Below are positions 35,350 through 43,828 of a DNA stretch of 64,000 nt, in pieces. A program made the translations under genes and the position numbers. The stretch covers positions 434,001-498,000 of the forward strand of contig NZ_VATK01000001.1 in assembly GCF_006546985.1 (NCBI RefSeq), in the 5' to 3' direction. Numbering within the stretch: position 1 is the stretch's first letter; every line of letters starts with the position of its first letter. The notes beneath the pieces were generated by a model. The model had not been told where the DNA came from. It did no database searches and saw only the letters and a list, made by a program, of their open reading frames with translations. The DNA is from Bacillus sp. 03113 (lineage in GTDB: Bacteria > Bacillota > Bacilli > Bacillales > Cytobacillaceae).

Positions 35350-35766
35350 ATGCAAAATCAAACGGGGTCAACGAAAAGTTCTTCGCCACTAGCATTGTGG
35401 GCCGGTTATTTACTCATGGCGATTCCTGTCATTCATATGTTTTTGGCAGTATGGGGGTCACACGTAATGTGGCAAAACCTATTCTCAGAAGGCTTATGGA
35501 ATACGGTAGCCGCTCCTTGGACAGCGGAAGATGTGGTGAGGCAGCGAAATTTCTGGACTCAGGTAGGAAGCTTCTCCGTGCCGATGTTTATTCTCGGTAC
35601 CAGTATCGTATGGATAGCTTCACGCAACAGGCAGCTGCCAAGTTTTCTCGGCTGGTCACTTCTCGTGTATTCATTTGGTGCTGGCTTCCTGGCTCCAGTC
35701 GGAGGCTTCTGGTCTATCGCTATCCCCGGTTTTTTGTTGATTATGCACACTCGGCGCTATAAATAA
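35350..35766 (+). CDS. DUF6463-like membrane protein
   Basis: A 138-residue protein with four hydrophobic segments and the WxxVGSF..P...LG..I pattern of the DUF6463 family. AAAGGGGAG lies about 13 bases before the ATG. Last gene of the MarR-ArsA block. A second open frame over the same DNA (35325-35762) has no membrane-protein character and is a shadow. Confidence 0.75.
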   Translation: MQNQTGSTKSSSPLALWAGYLLMAIPVIHMFLAVWGSHVMWQNLFSEGLWNTVAAPWTAEDVVRQRNFWTQVGSFSVPMFILGTSIVWIASRNRQLPSFLGWSLLVYSFGAGFLAPVGGFWSIAIPGFLLIMHTRRYK

Positions 35767-35963
35767 GCCATTCGGCTAGCAAGCGCTTCTTTTATGTGAA
35801 AATTGTAAAATCGGTCCTAGATTGATAATATTTTCTCTCTTCAACAATATCAGCTAATATGAGCTTCTTGTTTATTCCAGAAAGAGTGCTTATCAGTAAA
35901 AAGGTAAGTTCCTTTTTTTGTAAAAAAAGTTCGAATTGAACACTAGGGTTTTAAATAATAAGT

Positions 35964-36104
35964 TTATGGTTTTACCTCGATATTCAAGAAATCAGCATCT
36001 TGAAGAGTAAAATCAATTGTTTGTCCAAATATTTTAATTAAGCCTTCATCTATTCTCTTTCTTGTTTTCTCACTCGGATCATAAAAAAGCCCTATCTCAA
36101 TTTC
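35964..36104 (-). pseudogene. C-terminal gene remnant
   Basis: 46 codons open on the minus strand ending in TAA, protein-like (DPSEKTRKRIDEGLIKIFGQ, then TIDFTLQDADFLNIEVKP) but with no start or SD and a stop just upstream. It lies downstream of the AraC terminator. Probably a leftover of a lost gene; family not recognised. Confidence 0.35.
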
Positions 36105-36126
36105 TCAATATTAAAATTGAGATAGG
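36083..36126 (-). terminator. Rho-independent terminator of the AraC gene
   Basis: On the minus strand, CCTATCTCAATTT pairs with AAATTGAGATAGG, then GC and six T. Confidence 0.8.
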
Positions 36127-36201
36127 TAGGAATATCTTGAACGCTGGTAAATCGCATTATCCTAGGGCTACAACTTTATTGAATAATGAAGATTTTTGCT
36201 T

Positions 36202-37101
36202 TTATACCTTAGCAGTCTGTTTTTTTACAGGAATGTAGATGTCCATCTCTTTGTTCTCTGATCCGTAGCACCTTTCGTCATACAGTTCAAATTCCACTAA
36301 TCCATTATGTTCATAACCCGACTGTGGAAACCATTCCGTAAAAATATAATTCCAAGTGGACTGAATAGAAGAGGAAAACGAAAACGATTCCTCACTTGTC
36401 TTTGGTGTAGTGAATACCGCATATTCCTGCTCAGGGAAACTTTTGTACACCATTCCTTCGGGTGCTTGAGCTCCCTTCCTTACTTCCATTCCAATGACAT
36501 AATCGAACTCGCCTGTTTCAAGAGAAAAATTGGTGCAAATGCCGAGTTCCACATTTTCGTGTATGGGATTTGGAATGTTAGAACCCAATTTATTTTGCAA
36601 ATACTGCTGCCAAAATTGAGGAATGTCTTTATTGTTCTGACCGTCTTCATTCTTCGTTTTTAGTTCGTAACCAATAATGTAAAAAGCAGGTTTAGTGAAT
36701 AATTTTGGTTCCATTCTATCTCCTCCTGGTAAGGGTTTTATATTCAGGCAGGCTTTTCCACGAAAGGGTCCCGATATTTTATTCGCGTTGCGGTATTGCT
36801 TCGGTGAAACTCCATAGAGCTTTTTGAACGCCCGGTTGAATGACTCTTGGTATTGAAAACCAACATCGATTGCAATGTTAATCACTTTATCATCTGTATA
36901 GAATAAGCGTTCTGCTGCATATGTAAGTCTTCTTTTTCGCACATAATCCATCACAGATTCTCCCACCAAAGCCTGGAATACACGATGATAATGAAAAGGA
37001 GAAAAGCACGCAATCTCTGCTAATTTCATTAGAGTAATTTGTTCCTGCAAGTTCTCTTCAATGTAATCAAGCGTTCGCTTTATACAATCCACATAATCCA
37101 T
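36202..37101 (-). CDS. AraC family regulator with GyrI-like effector domain
   Basis: A 299-residue regulator: N-terminal AraC double HTH (ITLMKLAEIACFSPFHYHRVF, then IAIDVGFQYQESFNRAFKKLYGVSPKQYR) and a C-terminal GyrI/effector-binding domain (AFYIIGYELKT to YIPVKK). The family senses small molecules, often drugs. ATG 37101 with AGGTG 6 bases upstream is used rather than GTG 37110. No obvious target next to it. Confidence 0.88.
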   Translation of the reverse strand: MDYVDCIKRTLDYIEENLQEQITLMKLAEIACFSPFHYHRVFQALVGESVMDYVRKRRLTYAAERLFYTDDKVINIAIDVGFQYQESFNRAFKKLYGVSPKQYRNANKISGPFRGKACLNIKPLPGGDRMEPKLFTKPAFYIIGYELKTKNEDGQNNKDIPQFWQQYLQNKLGSNIPNPIHENVELGICTNFSLETGEFDYVIGMEVRKGAQAPEGMVYKSFPEQEYAVFTTPKTSEESFSFSSSIQSTWNYIFTEWFPQSGYEHNGLVEFELYDERCYGSENKEMDIYIPVKKQTAKV

Positions 37102-37402
37102 TCCTTTCACCTACCCTACATCCACTATATCAGCAATTAAATATTCGTTCTTAACATTTTTTGCTACATTCATTTTACTTTCATAAAACAAAACATTTTA
37201 TTCTTTCTAGCTGCGCTTATGGTAAAATTCTGGTTTATAGGACTGTGTTACTTCACTGAAAGAGCATCTGTATGATTAGTTGATCATCTTTAAAAGGGTG
37301 CAGTTCAATTTAGGAACGCGTCTTTTTCGTGTAATGGCGTAGTTAAATAGAATAAACAGAGTATATAAAATAATCGAATGTTAATTGAGAGTGGGAGAAT
37401 TA
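37102..37402. other. Divergent intergenic region
   Basis: Promoter space between the AraC and GNAT genes. One short dyad, ATGATTAGTTGATCAT near 37273, is seen; no gene. Confidence 0.35.
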
Positions 37403-37954
37403 ATGAAAAAAGAATTTCCGGTAATTGAGACTAAAAGATTAATCTTGAGAGAAGTAACAACAGAGGATGCTAATGATATGTTTAAATATTTATCTGATAA
37501 AGATGTTGTGAAACATACGGGGTTAGAACCTTTCCAAATAGTTAATGACGTTTGGGATGAAATTAAGTGGTATAACTCTATTTACGAAGAAGGGACAGGC
37601 ATTAGATGGGGAATTACATTAAAAGATTGTGGGAAGATTATAGGAAGCTGTGGCTTTCTTAATATGGTTACCAAACATTATCGAGCTGAAGTCGGATTTG
37701 AATTAAGCAAAGATTACTGGGGAAAAGGAATAGCTAGTGAAGCATTAGAAGTAGTTGTTAAATATGGGTACCATCACTATCAGTTGGAAAGAATTGAGGC
37801 TTTAATAGAACCTGCAAATCTCCCATCACAAAAATTAGTAGAAAAGCAAGGGTTTACAAAAGAGGGGTTACTGAGACATTATGAATATACTTGTGGTAAA
37901 TTTGATGATTTGTATATGTACTCAATCTTAAAAGGAGACCTGTACCTTATTTAA
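37403..37954 (+). CDS. GNAT family N-acetyltransferase (RimJ/RimL type)
   Basis: A 183-residue acetyltransferase: TKRLILREVTTEDANDMFKY start, then acetyl-CoA loop ELSKDYWGKGIASEAL and the ANLPSQKLVEKQGFTKEG segment of protein or aminoglycoside-like acetylases. ATG 37403 has GGGAG 5 bases upstream. Substrate unknown. Confidence 0.88.
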   Translation: MKKEFPVIETKRLILREVTTEDANDMFKYLSDKDVVKHTGLEPFQIVNDVWDEIKWYNSIYEEGTGIRWGITLKDCGKIIGSCGFLNMVTKHYRAEVGFELSKDYWGKGIASEALEVVVKYGYHHYQLERIEALIEPANLPSQKLVEKQGFTKEGLLRHYEYTCGKFDDLYMYSILKGDLYLI

Positions 37955-38090
37955 GGAATTTATTCAATTAATTCCAGTTAATTTAAGTTATATGATTATT
38001 CCAGAAAACGGCGCGATCCTCCAGCATAGTTTGATATGATTTAATTTCTTTGGTGACATTAACCGAGAATTGAGGAGAGAAGAAATTAGT

Positions 38091-38561
38091 ATGGAAATTA
38101 TTAAATTTAAGGATTCCGATATTAAAGATACCGTTTCACTATTCTATGAAACAGTTCATTCAGTAAATGCTCAAGATTATTCACAAGCACAATTGGACGC
38201 ATGGGCACCAAAAGAAGAAAAAGATACTAAAATACAAACTTGGAAAGATTCTTTAAATCAAAATATCACGTATGTTGCTAAAATTAATGATAAAGTTGTT
38301 GGTTTCAGCGACTTAACATTTGGTGGACATCTCGATAGACTATATGTTCATAAAGATTATCAAGGGAAAGGTATAGCTTCAGCTCTAGTTGATATGCTTG
38401 AATCCGAAGCAAAAAATTTAAAACTTTTAGAGATAGATACGGAAGCCAGTATTACGGCGAAGCCATTTTTTGAAAGTCGAGGGTATAAAGTAGTTTGCTC
38501 ACAAACTGTAGAACGTATGGGCACTAAATTGACTAACTATCAAATGGTTAAAAAGATATAA
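38091..38561 (+). CDS. GNAT family N-acetyltransferase
   Basis: A 156-residue acetyltransferase with acetyl-CoA motif LYVHKDYQGKGIASALVDMLE and C-terminal TEASITAKPFFESRGYKVV. Its last ~41 codons are repeated at 41414-41536 as a detached fragment (see the duplicated block). GAGGAG lies about 14 bases before the ATG. Confidence 0.86.
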   Translation: MEIIKFKDSDIKDTVSLFYETVHSVNAQDYSQAQLDAWAPKEEKDTKIQTWKDSLNQNITYVAKINDKVVGFSDLTFGGHLDRLYVHKDYQGKGIASALVDMLESEAKNLKLLEIDTEASITAKPFFESRGYKVVCSQTVERMGTKLTNYQMVKKI

Positions 38562-38756
38562 TGATATCTATGTTTTTCTAATATCGGGTGCCTTTTTAAA
38601 TACGGTATCTTTTTGTATCGGACAGTTCCTTTCCATTTTTTTTAGATAGGCCTTGCCTTGATTCGTCGGCTATAATCCGATCTGATTTTAACACAAGTAA
38701 CCTGATGTAAGCTTTAATAATAATCGCTGTGACACCTTTTACCGAAAAAGTGATTG
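38437..38756. repeat. Duplicated block, left copy (GNAT tail plus start of ATL gene)
   Basis: 38437-38623 matches 41412-41598 without length change, and 38729-38756 (GTGACACCTTTTACCGAAAA) matches 41719-41746. Between them, 38624-38712 matches the right copy only in reverse complement (AGTTCCTTTCCATTTTTT; ATCCGATCTGATTTT). So one ATL gene start is stranded here at 38729, and the inner ~100 bp is inverted between the copies. Confidence 0.75.
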
Positions 38757-38954
38757 GGTTAATACCAAATGTCCTAGTTCTATTACTCTTTTCGTTGCTG
38801 TTATTGAATGATTTGGTGGTGCCACAGCCCCCTAAGGAGTCGAATAGCACTCGACTTAGTAAGAATGATAGTGTTATAAGCTCGGCGAAAAGGCGTGAGA
38901 ATTTACCGTACCAGTTAGGCTGACGAAAACCTACCCACGGGGGTGGTGTAAATC

Positions 38955-39014
38955 ATGGTGCTTGAGTTTAATGAATATGGTGAGAATGCAAATAAATCTA
39001 AAGCAAAAGGTTAA
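38955..39014 (+). CDS. Possible 19-codon peptide
   Basis: MVLEFNEYGENANKSKAKG, with GGGGGTGG upstream of the ATG. It is too short to judge; it may be a leader or remnant in the inserted segment. Confidence 0.2.
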   Translation: MVLEFNEYGENANKSKAKG

Positions 39015-39121
39015 GCTGACTGTAAATGACGAAAAAATATGAACATTTTTGATTTTATAAGGATGTACATATTTGATATTAATACGTTCAATTGCAGAAA
39101 ATGTTAGATTATAACAACTAG

Positions 39122-39218
39122 ACATGGAGCCTCTACAGGCATGACTATCAAGCCAAGAATCTAGTAGTACCAACGGCTGGCTCCGCCAAACAAGGCTATC
39201 ATGCCCGTCTCTCCATGT
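39122..39218. repeat. Inverted-repeat element within the insert
   Basis: ACATGGAG (39122) pairs with CTCCATGT (39211-39218), and GGCATGA (39138) with TCATGCC (39199-39205). A 97-bp imperfect hairpin; could be a mobile-element end or structured RNA. Confidence 0.4.
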
Positions 39219-39376
39219 AAAGTTGCAATAAGCAACATAACAAAAATGTACATCTTTAAGTAATCATTTTTGTACATATTTAAATTAGCATTTGTATTTA
39301 GAATTAGGCAGAGTCTTTTTATATAATTTTTCTGTTTCATTCCTTCGTCCGATAGCCTCTGCAATGCATTGAATAT

Positions 39377-39691
39377 CTAATAATCTTCTTCTTCTGCGCC
39401 GTTTGAATATTGTTCTTTTTCTATTTTCACCCAGTCTTTTAAATGCCTTTTGTCTGGATAATCCTCTTCATAATGTTTGTATGTCTCTAATAACTTTTTT
39501 CCTTTCTCAGTTAAACGAGCAGGACCTAAACGAAGTTCATAGTTTACTCTTAAAACTCTTTCTACATATCCTTTATCTTCTAGAAGTCTTATGAATCCCT
39601 CAAATTCAAATGTTTTTAAACCGTAATCTTTACCTTGTGGAATAAAATTTTTCTTATGAATTTCTCTTAAAACACTATATGCAACACGCAT
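39377..39691 (-). CDS. YjcQ-like winged-helix protein
   Basis: A 104-residue protein with the YjcQ pattern MRVAYSVLREIHKKN then GFIRLLEDKGYVERV and LTEKGKKLLE. YjcQ proteins are small winged-helix proteins common in phage-like and mobile regions. ATG 39691 with AAAGGTGG 8 bases upstream is used. It faces away from the toxin-like gene at 39839. Confidence 0.7.
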   Translation of the reverse strand: MRVAYSVLREIHKKNFIPQGKDYGLKTFEFEGFIRLLEDKGYVERVLRVNYELRLGPARLTEKGKKLLETYKHYEEDYPDKRHLKDWVKIEKEQYSNGAEEEDY

Positions 39692-39838
39692 TATATTTCC
39701 CACCTTTCTAAATTTCAAAAACAAAAATGAAAATTTAAATAATTAAGAAGAATCAAAAAATAATTTACAAAAAAAACAAAAGATGGTATTAATTTTATTA
39801 GAAGTGCACTTCAAAAATAAAATTAAAAGGAGTAATGA

Positions 39839-40843
39839 ATGAAAAAATTGTCGAGAAAAGTTATTCAAACATTAAATTTTAAAAAATATTTCGTAACTTT
39901 GCTTGCTATATTTGTAATTATATCAAATTTACCACTACAGGCTTTTGCAAAAGATAATAATACATATAGTAAAATTAATGAAATTTACTTTTCAACTATT
40001 GGCACAGATATGTCTATAGTTAATACTGAAAAGATACAAACAGATCTCCCTCTTAAAAAATATTTATCCAACATGGTAAAATCTAGTGATGACCCTAACG
40101 CAGGTTTTAAGTTAAATAAAGTTAGGAAAGAAGAAATACAGTATTTTGATAAAAATACTGTACCTAGTTATTCAGTTATATTCACCTATACAGATGAAGC
40201 AGGAAAAACTGCTCAAACTGAAAAATATTTTTTACATGAAAAAGTTTTAAAAGTAGAGAAATCTAACTCTCTTAAAGCAGAGAAATCTAACTCTTATAAA
40301 GCAAAGTATGTTGAGACAATTTACGACATAGGAAATTTCGCTATATCTTTATATGAGTATAATCAAAACCCTAGCTTTTGGAATGGATTTTGGTTAGTTG
40401 TTGATGGAGCTGCAGTTGTATTTCCAGGTGTTCCGGCTGTTAGTGGAGTAAAAAGAATGATTCAGGATAGTCCAACTGTCCTTAAGCCTGCTCTTAGAAA
40501 AGGAGTTAGACCTTATTCTACACTTCAAAAGGTTTCTGCACCTAGTAACTTCATGGGTCAAGGCTGGGAAAGACATCATATTTTTGAAAAACGTTTTGCT
40601 GGAAAATTAGGGACAACAGAAGGAAAAATGCTTTCAATTTTCATACCTAAATATAACTATCATTATCAAATTACACAAAGAATGAGTAAAAAAATTCCTT
40701 GGTATGCTGCTCCATTAAAAAGTAAGGATGAAGTGATAAGAGCTCATATAGAAGCATATGGTGAACTTTGGGCAGAAAGTGGATTTACTGATGAATATTG
40801 GGAGTTTTTATATAAGTTCTCCCAAACTAAACAATACGATTAA
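39839..40843 (+). CDS. Secreted toxin-like protein with C-terminal HNH-like nuclease domain
   Basis: A 334-residue protein. The signal peptide ends near residue 38 (LPLQAFA); the middle has a small tandem duplication (VEKSNSLKAEKSNSYKA) and a hydrophobic stretch like pre-toxin linkers. The C terminus has GQGWERHHIFEKRFA and a YHYQIT...IPW segment, as in HNH/colicin-type toxin tips of polymorphic toxins. Predicted role: extracellular nuclease acting on competitors. No intact immunity gene is evident; a broken membrane ORF lies downstream at 41168. Low GC and the duplicated flanks point to acquisition. Confidence 0.65.
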   Translation: MKKLSRKVIQTLNFKKYFVTLLAIFVIISNLPLQAFAKDNNTYSKINEIYFSTIGTDMSIVNTEKIQTDLPLKKYLSNMVKSSDDPNAGFKLNKVRKEEIQYFDKNTVPSYSVIFTYTDEAGKTAQTEKYFLHEKVLKVEKSNSLKAEKSNSYKAKYVETIYDIGNFAISLYEYNQNPSFWNGFWLVVDGAAVVFPGVPAVSGVKRMIQDSPTVLKPALRKGVRPYSTLQKVSAPSNFMGQGWERHHIFEKRFAGKLGTTEGKMLSIFIPKYNYHYQITQRMSKKIPWYAAPLKSKDEVIRAHIEAYGELWAESGFTDEYWEFLYKFSQTKQYD

Positions 40844-41167
40844 CCATTAAGAAGAAAAGAAGAAGTATTAAATTTAATACGAGAAAACATTTAGGAAAAT
40901 GCACATTAAGGTGTCAATCTTAAGTAGATATAAAAGAGGAGAGTTAGCATGGTCTTCGAATATGTTAACTCTTTCTTTATTAAAGATTTAAAATTATGCC
41001 TTAACCGAATCAAAACTATCCTTTTTACATTTCTCTTTCGATATCTCTATATAATTTTTTAGGCTTACTCTTTGTTAAAAGTGTGCTCTACAGCGTATCG
41101 GATTTGATATGCTTCTTATCAAAATTAACAACTTATAAAAAACTTAATCTATATAATTGAAGGATTT
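40844..41167. other. Intergenic part of the insert
   Basis: AT-rich. On the minus strand around 41025-41110 short protein-like stretches (KPKKLYRDIEREM) with stops suggest a gene remnant, not assignable. Confidence 0.25.
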
Positions 41168-41380
41168 ATGGAAAAAAAGATTGCTGGTTTATTTTTTTTA
41201 TCTGCAGCTATATAATTTTCATCTCGTTATATCGTAATAGCTATTTTATGTACAGGCGAAAATGCTACATGGAAAACTTTTGACATAGTGTCAAGAGAAG
41301 TTGGAATTCCATTATTAGTAACTAGTATTATAGCCGCATTGCTTGGAATTATTTATCTTATAAGAGAAGAGATTAAATAA
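41168..41380 (+). pseudogene. Small membrane protein ORF broken by a TAA
   Basis: Frame runs MEKKIAGLFFLSAAI, TAA at 41213-41215, then about 54 codons with a second hydrophobic segment (GIPLLVTSIIAALLGIIYLI) and a charged end. If intact it would be a 70-residue two-helix protein, downstream of the toxin-like gene. An immunity remnant is one guess. Confidence 0.4.
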
Positions 41381-41411
41381 GCTTTCTCTATAGTAATTTA
41401 CATTAATAGGT

Positions 41412-41746
41412 ATACGGAAGCCAGTATTACGGCGAAGCCATTTTTTGAACATCGATGGTATAAAGTAGTTTACTCACAAACTGTAGAACATAAGGGTGCT
41501 AAATTGACTAATTATCAAATGGTTAAAAAGATATAATGATAACTATGTAATTCCACTATCGGACGCTTTTTTAATTACGATGTATATTTATATCGGACTA
41601 TTTAATGGAGCCCACATCAGATTATTTATGTGAAAATCAGATCGGATTTTACTTTAACGAACAGAGCAGGCTACTAAGGCTGATAAGGGTATCTAAAAAA
41701 TGGAAAGGAACTATTATCGTGACACCTTTTACCGAAAAAGTAATTG
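41412..41746. repeat. Duplicated block, right copy
   Basis: Partner of 38437-38756. It contains the detached GNAT tail, then about 115 bp inverted relative to the left copy, then the true start of the ATL gene. Confidence 0.75.
41414..41536 (+). pseudogene. Detached C-terminal fragment of the GNAT gene
   Basis: Forty codons plus TAA matching the end of the acetyltransferase at 38091-38561 (TEASITAKPFFEHRWYKVVY), with several substitutions. No start or SD. Confidence 0.75.
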
Positions 41747-42024
41747 ACATTATACGAAACATTCCCGAAGGTAGGGTCATGACTTATGGTCAGATTGCAA
41801 AGCTCGCAGGAAGTCCCCGAGCTGCCAGGCAAGTTGTCCGTATACTCCATTCCATGAGCAGGAAGCATAGCCTCCCTTGGCATAGGGTAATTAATGCAAA
41901 GGGACACATTGCCCTTCAAAATGATGATTCCTATAACGAGCAAATGATGTCCCTAGAAATCGAGGGTGTTAAAGTAGGTTTACATGGGAGTATTGATTTA
42001 GAAAAATATCAATGGCATCCATGA
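41719..42024 (+). CDS. Alkyltransferase-like protein (ATL, MGMT family)
   Basis: A 101-residue protein of the Ogt/MGMT DNA-binding domain: PEGRVMTYGQIAKLAGSPRAARQV and LPWHRVINAKGHIAL. The acceptor Cys of MGMT (PCHRV) is Trp54 here (PWHRV), which defines ATL proteins: they bind O6-alkylguanine and flag it for nucleotide excision repair without alkyl transfer. GTG 41719 with AAGGA 9 bases upstream gives the usual ATL length; a longer in-frame ATG (41605) would add 38 non-conserved residues that fall in the invertible segment. Confidence 0.85.
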   Translation: MTPFTEKVIDIIRNIPEGRVMTYGQIAKLAGSPRAARQVVRILHSMSRKHSLPWHRVINAKGHIALQNDDSYNEQMMSLEIEGVKVGLHGSIDLEKYQWHP

Positions 42025-42117
42025 TTGCAATATTAAAAATACGATAAATGTATTGGCAGCAATTCTAGGTCTCACCAACTCACTTATCGCAGCTAAGCGG
42101 TCGGGTATAGACCTTTG

Positions 42118-43044
42118 TTAGTCTTTATTCATATGATCCAAAGTTATTACCACATTTCCCTTTTTATGTCCTTTTTCTACATATGAGTGAGCCTCGGGAA
42201 TTTGTTCCAGCGGATAGCGCCTATCTATGACCGATTTTAGCTTCTCCTTCTCAATGAGCTCTTTGAGGAAAATTAAATCTTCAATACGTTCTTTTGCAAT
42301 CCCCTGTCCTTCAACTGAAATGTATTTCCCGTTCGGAGATAATGCTTTCTTGCCATTTGATTTCGAGTTTTTCCCAACTGCATCAAAGATGATATCATAT
42401 AGCTCTTCTCTTTTTGTAAAATCCTCCTTTGTATAATCAATGACCTGATCGGCTCCCAGAGATTTCACTAATTCTACATTTGTGGTACTGCAAACCCCGG
42501 TAACTTCTGCACCAAAGTACTTGGCAAGCTGAACCGCAGAAGTCCCTACCGCTCCGGAAGCACCATAAATAAGAACTTTTTGTCCACTTTGAATATTTCC
42601 TTTTCTAAAAAAATGCAAGGCTGTCGTTCCTCCGAATAAAACGGCAGCAGCTTCATCATAAGTTGCATTTTCCGGTTTAATCCCCACCAATCCGTCTTCA
42701 GGCAGACATATGTATTCGGCATAAGCACCAAATCTCATCCCAGTCATGGCAAAAACCTGATCTCCTTTCTTAAATCGTGTTACATTTTTGCCAATAGCTG
42801 TGATTTCACCAGCTAACTCCACCCCTAGTATCGGTTTTCTCGGCTTTGTTAGACCTAAGAATATTCTCATGGGAATCCAATAAGTGATTGGGCTATTAAA
42901 GCCACGAACTCTACAACAGCCTGATGTTACCGTTGTTGCATGAATTTTCACCAGTATTTCATTGTTCTTTGGAGCCGGTTTTTCCACCTCTTTAAGTTGC
43001 AGAACATCGGGTGGTCCGTATTTTGTGCATACAATTGCTTTCAT
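42118..43044 (-). CDS. NAD(P)-dependent alcohol dehydrogenase / quinone oxidoreductase (MDR family)
   Basis: A 308-residue zinc-less medium-chain dehydrogenase/reductase: N-terminal GroES-like domain ([35 protein letters not shown]), nucleotide motif [25 protein letters not shown] and C-terminal [15 protein letters not shown]. The structural Cys4 lobe is missing. Reduces quinones or enones in related enzymes; substrate unknown. Stands alone. Confidence 0.88.
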   Translation of the reverse strand: MKAIVCTKYGPPDVLQLKEVEKPAPKNNEILVKIHATTVTSGCCRVRGFNSPITYWIPMRIFLGLTKPRKPILGVELAGEITAIGKNVTRFKKGDQVFAMTGMRFGAYAEYICLPEDGLVGIKPENATYDEAAAVLFGGTTALHFFRKGNIQSGQKVLIYGASGAVGTSAVQLAKYFGAEVTGVCSTTNVELVKSLGADQVIDYTKEDFTKREELYDIIFDAVGKNSKSNGKKALSPNGKYISVEGQGIAKERIEDLIFLKELIEKEKLKSVIDRRYPLEQIPEAHSYVEKGHKKGNVVITLDHMNKD

Positions 43045-43203
43045 AAGTCTCCTCCATCTTTTCTTTGATTTGATCTATTAATCCTTATGCTACACAACAT
43101 TTAAAAATGTACGCTAGTAATCAAGCTGTAACGATTCTAGTTATTTATTAAAATGAAAGCAAGCAATTTGATTTTCCTAATAGAATGCTTGAAAAATTTT
43201 TTA

Positions 43204-43230
43204 CAACCAAAGTGAGGCTGCTCCGTCTAA
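43204..43230 (+). promoter_or_regulatory. ECF-type promoter of the first sigma locus
   Basis: CAACC (43204) and CGTCTAA (43224), spacing about 15-16. This is the AAC / CGTC pattern used by ECF sigma factors, 26 bases before the sigma gene, so autoregulation is likely. Confidence 0.5.
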
Positions 43231-43255
43231 ATAGATGAAAGGGTGTGGAAGATGA

Positions 43256-43828
43256 TTGAATGAAAATGAGTATAAAGATGAACTCAGCAAGGAAGATCGA
43301 GTTGAGTGGTTAATGAACGAGTATGGCAAGAATGTTGCACGATTAGCATTTACCTACACGAAAAATAAGCAGCTGGCTGAAGATATAGCACAAGAGGTTT
43401 TTATTAAATGCTATAAAAATCTGGACAGCTTTCGAAATGAATCATCGTACAAAACATGGATTTATCGTATAACGGTGAATTTGTGCAAAGACAAGCTGCG
43501 AAGCTGGTCCTTCAGAAATATTATTCTAAATGATTTTTTTTCAAAATCCCGAAATACATACGTTACTCCTGAAGCTTTATTGGTCGAAAAAGAGAATAAA
43601 AGGATGCTATCGGAAAAGGTCATGTCTCTACCCGTTAAATATCGAGAGGTTATTATTCTCTATTATTATGAAGAATTGTCCTATAACCAAATAGCAGAGC
43701 TGCTGCAATTAAGCTTGCAAACTGTTAAGTCACGGTTGCATAGAGCGCGTCTTTTGTTAAAAAATCTGCTTGAAAGGAGCAATGCAGTTGGAGGATTTAT
43801 TAAAAAATCTCAAAGAGGATATGAATGA
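43256..43828 (+). CDS. ECF RNA polymerase sigma factor
   Basis: A 190-residue sigma factor with region 2 (LAFTYTKNKQLAEDIAQEVFIKCYKNL) and region 4 (LPVKYREVIILYYYEELSYNQIAELLQLSLQTVKSRLHRAR). Similar in layout to SigV/SigX. TTG start at 43256. It overlaps the next gene, whose membrane protein product is probably its anti-sigma factor. Confidence 0.92.
   Translation: MNENEYKDELSKEDRVEWLMNEYGKNVARLAFTYTKNKQLAEDIAQEVFIKCYKNLDSFRNESSYKTWIYRITVNLCKDKLRSWSFRNIILNDFFSKSRNTYVTPEALLVEKENKRMLSEKVMSLPVKYREVIILYYYEELSYNQIAELLQLSLQTVKSRLHRARLLLKNLLERSNAVGGFIKKSQRGYE

Noticed and set aside
35325-35762. 146-codon ORF overlapping the DUF6463 gene
   Set aside because: Alternate frame in GC-richer DNA; the 35350 frame has membrane segments and family features.
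38729-38923. Independent 64-codon gene
   Set aside because: Its first ten codons are a stranded copy of the ATL start; the rest is unrelated DNA without coding signs.
41605-41718. 38-codon N-terminal extension of the ATL protein
   Set aside because: Lies in the segment that is inverted in the left duplicate, has no SD, and makes the protein longer than known ATLs; GTG 41719 is well supported.
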